This document shows, piece by piece, positions 7,184-10,000 of a stretch of DNA of 10,000 nt. Below the pieces are notes generated by a model that saw nothing but the letters and a program-made list of their open reading frames with translations, was not told where the DNA came from and did not search any database. The stretch comes from Thiobacillus sp. Its GTDB lineage: Bacteria > Pseudomonadota > Gammaproteobacteria > Burkholderiales > Thiobacillaceae. The stretch spans positions 1 to 10,000 of the forward strand of contig JAIWOL010000080.1 of the NCBI GenBank assembly GCA_020216925.1, written 5' to 3'. The translations under genes were made by a program, and so were the position numbers. The stretch's first letter is position 1. Each line of letters starts with the position of its first letter.

Positions 7184-8044
7184 TCAGCGCGCTTTGGCGC
7201 CCTTGACGTGCTCTTCGAGCTGACTGAACGAGGGACGCTCGGTCGAATACAGCACCTTGCGGCCGAATTCCACGGCGATGGCCGGCGCGTAGCCGTTGAT
7301 GCTGGCCAGCAGCGTGACCTTTACGGTCTGGTAGATTTTTGTCGATTCGTTGAGCTTCTGTTCGAGCAGGTTGGCGAGCGGGCTGACGAATCCGTAGGCC
7401 AGCAGAATGCCGAGGAAGGTGCCGGTCAGCGCCGCGCCGATCAGCACGCCCAGTTCTGCGGGCGGCAGGTGCACCGAGCCCATGGTCTTCACCACCCCCA
7501 TCACCGCGGCGACGATGCCAAACGCCGGCAGGCCATCACCCAGCTTGGTCACGCTGTGCACCGGGATCTCGCCTTCGTGATGATGGGTTTCGATTTCGTT
7601 GTCCATCAGGTTCTCGATCTCGAAGGCGTTCATGCTGCCCGACACCATCAGGCGCAGGTAGTCGGTGAGAAATTCGATGAGGTGATGGTCGGCAAGGATG
7701 CTGGGGTACTTGGAAAACAGCGGGCTGCTCTCCGGATTTTCGACATCGCCTTCCACCGACATCAGGCCTTCCTTGCGGATCTTGGTGAGCAGTTCGTACA
7801 GCAGGGCGAGCAGGTCCATGTACAGTGCCTGGTTGTACTTGGAACCCTTGAACAGCGTGGGCAATGCCTTGAGCGTGGCCTTGAGCGCCTTGTTGTTGTT
7901 GGACACGATGAACGCGCCGATCGCGCCGCCGCCGATGATGATCAGCTCGATGGGATGCCATAGCGTCGCCAGGTGCCCCCCCGCAAGCGCGAAGCCACCG
8001 AACACGCACAACAGCACGACAATCCAACCCACTATCACTAACAC
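7184..8044 (-). CDS. motA: Flagellar motor stator protein MotA
   Basis: MotA is the ring-forming stator subunit that transmits torque to FliG in the rotor. The 286-residue protein shows four membrane segments (about 2-20, 32-50, 172-192, 200-222) and a large cytoplasmic loop between segments 2 and 3. The torque-interface charges fall at the same numbers as in E. coli: Arg90 and Glu98 in KIRKEGLMSVEGD. The prolines near the proton path also match, at Pro173 and Pro222. The start is a GTG at 8044. An in-frame stop three codons upstream and the family N-terminus (MLVIVGWIVVLLCVFGG) leave little alternative. GAGGA lies upstream at somewhat long spacing. The gene opens a motAB unit, preceded by a 119-bp gap with a candidate sigma-28 promoter. 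Confidence 0.97.
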   Translation of the reverse strand: MLVIVGWIVVLLCVFGGFALAGGHLATLWHPIELIIIGGGAIGAFIVSNNNKALKATLKALPTLFKGSKYNQALYMDLLALLYELLTKIRKEGLMSVEGDVENPESSPLFSKYPSILADHHLIEFLTDYLRLMVSGSMNAFEIENLMDNEIETHHHEGEIPVHSVTKLGDGLPAFGIVAAVMGVVKTMGSVHLPPAELGVLIGAALTGTFLGILLAYGFVSPLANLLEQKLNESTKIYQTVKVTLLASINGYAPAIAVEFGRKVLYSTERPSFSQLEEHVKGAKAR

Positions 8045-8123
8045 GATGCTTCATCCTCATCTAACCGGAGCCTGACGCGCCCCCTGCCCGCCTGAATGAT
8101 GCGCAGGCCGCCGACATGCTTGG

Positions 8124-8150
8124 AATTCGACCATGGCAAAAAAAACTTGA
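8124..8150 (-). promoter_or_regulatory. Candidate sigma-28 (FliA) promoter for motAB
   Basis: On the minus strand TCAAGTTT (8150-8143) is followed after 11 nt by GTCGAATT (8131-8124). The -35 element matches 7 of 8 positions of the enteric TAAAGTTT and resembles the TCAAG form reported in pseudomonads. The spacing is the canonical 11 nt. The -10 element matches GCCGATAA at only 4 of 8 positions. It lies 80 nt upstream of the motA GTG and fits the known FliA-dependent class of motAB genes. A run of eight T bases overlaps the spacer, with no stem before it, so a terminator is not supported. Confidence 0.4.
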
Positions 8151-8163
8151 TGGCACAGTCCGT

Positions 8164-8934
8164 TTATTTTGTCGCCGGCATGTGCCAGGCAAAGAGGGTG
8201 TGGCGCGCGCCGTCAGCCAGCGCAATCGTCCGCTCCGGAGGCGGGCCAGCCACCTTGAAGGACAGGCTGACGAACCAGGTTCCGGCGCGCATCTGCGCCT
8301 GTGCCTGTGCCCATAGCGCCGGCATGGCTGCCGGGGACAGAAAAGCGAAGACCACGTCGTAGTCGCCAAGATCCAAAGTGGCATAGTCGCGGCGCAGGAA
8401 GATTGCCCCGCTGCCCCGCCAGGCGGCGCGCAGCCGGCTGATCAGCCAGGGCGCGGGCGCGATTTCGGTGCCCTCGAAACGGCCCAGCGGAAAGCACGGT
8501 TCCAGGTAGAACAGCACATCGCCCAGCCCGCTACCCAGATCGATGAAGCGGAACGGCCGGCCGGCCGGCAACAGGGGGATCAGGGCCTGCCACGCCTTGC
8601 GGTCAGATAGGTAGAGCGGCACCCGGGTGCGAAAGCTGCTCCAGAAAAACAGCAGCAGCAGGACAAAGGCGGCGAGGTAAGCCCAGGGCGGCAAGGCCAG
8701 GTGCAGCGCGAGCCAGGCGGCGGGCAGAAAAGCCGGATGCAGCACCCACCACCAGGCCGGCTGGCCCAGCCGGCGGCTCAGGGCGGCGGCCAGCCCGCCC
8801 TGGACTAGGACGAATCCGGGCAGGGGCACGGCAATATCCACAACACGCGCCAGCCCCCAAAACAGCAGCGCCGCCAGAACGAAGGCGGCACACTGAATCA
8901 GCAGGGATTGCAGGCTGACCGGCAGACGATGCAT
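8164..8934 (-). CDS. Membrane-anchored class I SAM-dependent methyltransferase, target unknown
   Basis: The 256-residue protein has a hydrophobic N-terminal third with about three to four membrane segments (near 8-30, 35-52, 62-80, 84-99), followed by a Rossmann-type methyltransferase domain. SAM-binding motif I is clear as FIDLGSGLGD (130-139). The acidic residue after the second strand is Glu157 in GTEIAP (155-160). A motif II-like strand is DYDVVFAFLSP (191-201). The end is complete (stop at 8164). The gene begins 16 bp after the flhC stop, so it is probably transcribed with flhDC, although its ribosome binding site is poor. The candidate motAB promoter starts only after it. The target is unknown. 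Many class I enzymes modify proteins, lipids or small molecules. The membrane-plus-methyltransferase layout loosely recalls seven-beta-strand lysine methyltransferases of the FAM173 type, but that is a guess. I do not recognise a gene name. Confidence 0.8.
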   Translation of the reverse strand: MHRLPVSLQSLLIQCAAFVLAALLFWGLARVVDIAVPLPGFVLVQGGLAAALSRRLGQPAWWWVLHPAFLPAAWLALHLALPPWAYLAAFVLLLLFFWSSFRTRVPLYLSDRKAWQALIPLLPAGRPFRFIDLGSGLGDVLFYLEPCFPLGRFEGTEIAPAPWLISRLRAAWRGSGAIFLRRDYATLDLGDYDVVFAFLSPAAMPALWAQAQAQMRAGTWFVSLSFKVAGPPPERTIALADGARHTLFAWHMPATK

Positions 8935-8950
8935 TGCCGGAGGCTGGGCG

Positions 8951-9508
8951 TCAGGCGGCGTGCAGGCTGGTATGGGCGTCCTGCCCGGCGCGCGCCTTGC
9001 GGGTCTTGCCCGCGCGCGCCGGCATGTTGCACAGGCCGCAAACGTAGTCGTGATGCAGGTCGTCGGGATGGACTACGAAGTGGCCGCCGCATGTCTTGCA
9101 CACGGCGGTTTCCAGCATGCGGCTCTCGAAAAAGCGGTTGAGCGTCCAGGCCCGGGTGAAACTCAGCACCGGCTCGATCTGGTTGGTGTGGACGTATTCC
9201 TGATAGAGGCGATAGCTCTTCAGCAGGGCCTCGATGCCGGAAGCTTCGCTGTTTTTGGTGAGATAACGGTGGATGTTGACGAACAGGGAAGCGTGCACGT
9301 TGGGCAGCCAGGTAAGGAACCAGTCGGTCGAGAACGGCAGCATGCCCTTGGGCGGCGAGACGCCTTTCACTTCCTTGTACAGCTTGAGCAGGCGCTCGCG
9401 CGACAGCGAGGTTTCGCATTCCAGCACCTGCGGGCGGGCGCCGAGCTCGATCAGCTCGATCGCCAGCTGGGTGTCGCGCATTTCGTTCAACAGGCTTTTT
9501 TTGCTCAT
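8951..9508 (-). CDS. flhC: Flagellar transcriptional activator FlhC
   Basis: FlhC joins FlhD in the FlhD4C2 complex, which binds DNA upstream of early flagellar operons and recruits sigma-70 RNA polymerase. FlhC contributes much of the DNA binding. The product has 185 residues, close to the 192 of E. coli. The four zinc-binding cysteines are present in CKTC and CGLC at Cys137, Cys140, Cys157 and Cys160, the same numbering as in E. coli. The N-terminal helical part (MSKKSLLNEMRDTQLAIELI) and the central STDWFLTW (60-67) are also typical. After the zinc site comes a basic tail, ARAGKTRKARAG (164-175). The start is supported by a GGGGAGGG ribosome binding site 4 nt upstream. It follows flhD by 31 bp, forming the flhDC operon. 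Confidence 0.97.
   Translation of the reverse strand: MSKKSLLNEMRDTQLAIELIELGARPQVLECETSLSRERLLKLYKEVKGVSPPKGMLPFSTDWFLTWLPNVHASLFVNIHRYLTKNSEASGIEALLKSYRLYQEYVHTNQIEPVLSFTRAWTLNRFFESRMLETAVCKTCGGHFVVHPDDLHHDYVCGLCNMPARAGKTRKARAGQDAHTSLHAA
8985..9022 (-). repeat. 11-bp inverted repeat near the 3' end of flhC
   Basis: CCGGCGCGCGC (8985-8995) is the exact reverse complement of 9012-9022, with a 16-nt spacer. A competing 5-bp stem (8999-9003 with 9009-9013) overlaps the right arm. It encodes the basic ARAGKTRKARAG tail of FlhC and lies about 31 nt before the stop codon. No T-run follows. Low sequence complexity (alternating GC) lowers its significance. Confidence 0.5.
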
Positions 9509-9512
9509 GGCG

Positions 9513-9520
9513 CCCTCCCC
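9513..9520 (-). promoter_or_regulatory. Ribosome binding site of flhC
   Basis: The minus strand reads GGGGAGGG 4 nt before the flhC ATG at 9508, in the 31-bp flhD-flhC spacer, and supports that start. Confidence 0.75.
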
Positions 9521-9539
9521 TGCAATGGTGTGAAACGGA

Positions 9540-9857
9540 TTATGCGAACGCTGCAGCCTGCTGGCCTGCCATCAGGATGGCGGCGTGCGATTGCGCAAGC
9601 GTGCGGTCCTTGGTGTAGTTGGTGAGCAGGTTGAGCACGGCACCGTCATCGAAGCGGAAACGCGACATCAACATGCCGGAATCGGCGAGCTTGAGCACCT
9701 GGGCCGGGGTCAGCGCCTCGATCAGTTCGGCGACATCCTGGCTGATGCCGAGACGGAACACGGCAGTGGTCTTGTCGTGACGGATCATGCTTTGCGCCAG
9801 CATGAGGTAGCTGAGATTGACTTCACGCATTTCAGCCAGCATTTCGTCGAGTTTCAT
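9540..9857 (-). CDS. flhD: Flagellar transcriptional activator FlhD
   Basis: FlhD is the partner of FlhC in the flagellar master regulator FlhD4C2. The 105-residue product is slightly shorter than the E. coli protein (about 116). It shows the conserved helical pattern: an N-terminal MKLDEMLAEMREVNLSYLML dimerisation part, an internal LAQSMIRHDKTTAVFRLGIS (20-39), and a second half, LIEALTPAQVLKLADSGMLM (45-64), resembling the helix-turn-helix-like region. The start has a GGAAGGA ribosome binding site 7 nt upstream. It is the promoter-proximal gene of the flhDC operon, and its promoter should lie in the 143 bp upstream or just beyond the window. No truncation is seen, and identification with FlhC next to it is firm. 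Confidence 0.96.
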   Translation of the reverse strand: MKLDEMLAEMREVNLSYLMLAQSMIRHDKTTAVFRLGISQDVAELIEALTPAQVLKLADSGMLMSRFRFDDGAVLNLLTNYTKDRTLAQSHAAILMAGQQAAAFA

Positions 9858-10000
9858 GAGTCTGTCCTTCCCGGAAGAGTTTTTTCACCTGCGGGCTAAA
9901 CCTTGCCCGGATGAATCGTTTTCGGCGGCAGGCCGGGAAAGTTAATGTGGCTGGACGCTGTTTAACTGGACAGAAGCTTTCCGGAAATCGTGTCGGTGTT
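9858..10000 (-). promoter_or_regulatory. Upstream regulatory region of flhDC (partial)
   Basis: No gene is visible in these 143 bp before flhD. The region holds a perfect 10-bp palindrome TTTCCGGAAA (9978-9987), a related dyad CTTCC-C-GGAAG (9867-9877) over the flhD ribosome binding site, and the hexamer CTGGAC twice in direct orientation on the plus strand (9951-9956 and 9966-9971), 15 bp apart. I could not identify a convincing sigma-70 -35/-10 pair. The promoter may lie beyond the window edge. Confidence 0.4.
9865..9871 (-). promoter_or_regulatory. Ribosome binding site of flhD
   Basis: The minus strand reads GGAAGGA 7 nt before the flhD ATG at 9857 and fixes that start. It lies largely within a small dyad, CTTCC-C-GGAAG (9867-9877). 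Confidence 0.8.

Noticed and set aside
8138..8145. A run of eight T bases on the minus strand after the methyltransferase stop, as a terminator
   Set aside because: No stem precedes it within the needed distance. It is better explained as part of the candidate promoter spacer.

Overview
The window looks like chromosomal DNA of a flagellated betaproteobacterium. It is GC-rich (roughly 60-65% by eye), and all ten genes lie on the minus strand. FlhD and FlhC, known as flagellar master regulators of Beta- and Gammaproteobacteria, occur together with the polar-flagellum placement pair FlhF/FlhG, a combination common in Betaproteobacteria. A Rhodocyclales- or Nitrosomonadales-type host is plausible, but the sequence alone does not settle the genus.

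Layout in the direction of transcription (right to left): an upstream regulatory stretch (9858-10000), flhD, flhC, a membrane-anchored class I SAM-dependent methyltransferase of unknown target, a 119-bp gap with a candidate sigma-28 promoter, motA, motB, a 115-bp gap with an orphan sigma-28-like -10 octamer, then the tightly packed flhB-flhA-flhF-flhG-fliA block. fliA runs off the left edge. In the flhB block, flhB/flhA and flhA/flhF each overlap by 4 bp (ATGA), flhF and flhG are 4 nt apart, and flhG and fliA are 10 nt apart, so translational coupling is likely. No gene-free stretch exceeds 150 bp.

The genes form a coherent flagellar hierarchy. FlhD4C2 activates early genes. FlhB and FlhA form the export gate and substrate switch of the flagellar type III secretion system. 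The GTPase FlhF and MinD-like FlhG set flagellar position and number. FliA is the late sigma factor that would transcribe motility genes such as motAB. MotA/MotB form the proton-driven stator.

Most of the window is ordinary flagellar machinery with key residues intact. The points worth a second look are the unassigned membrane methyltransferase directly behind flhC, the degenerate ATP-binding motifs of FlhG, a 14-bp GC-only inverted repeat at the 3' end of motB that also encodes an alanine-rich tail, an 11-bp one near the 3' end of flhC, and the candidate regulatory sites in the three intergenic regions. I found no mobile elements, CRISPR arrays, tRNAs, rRNAs or clear intrinsic terminators.
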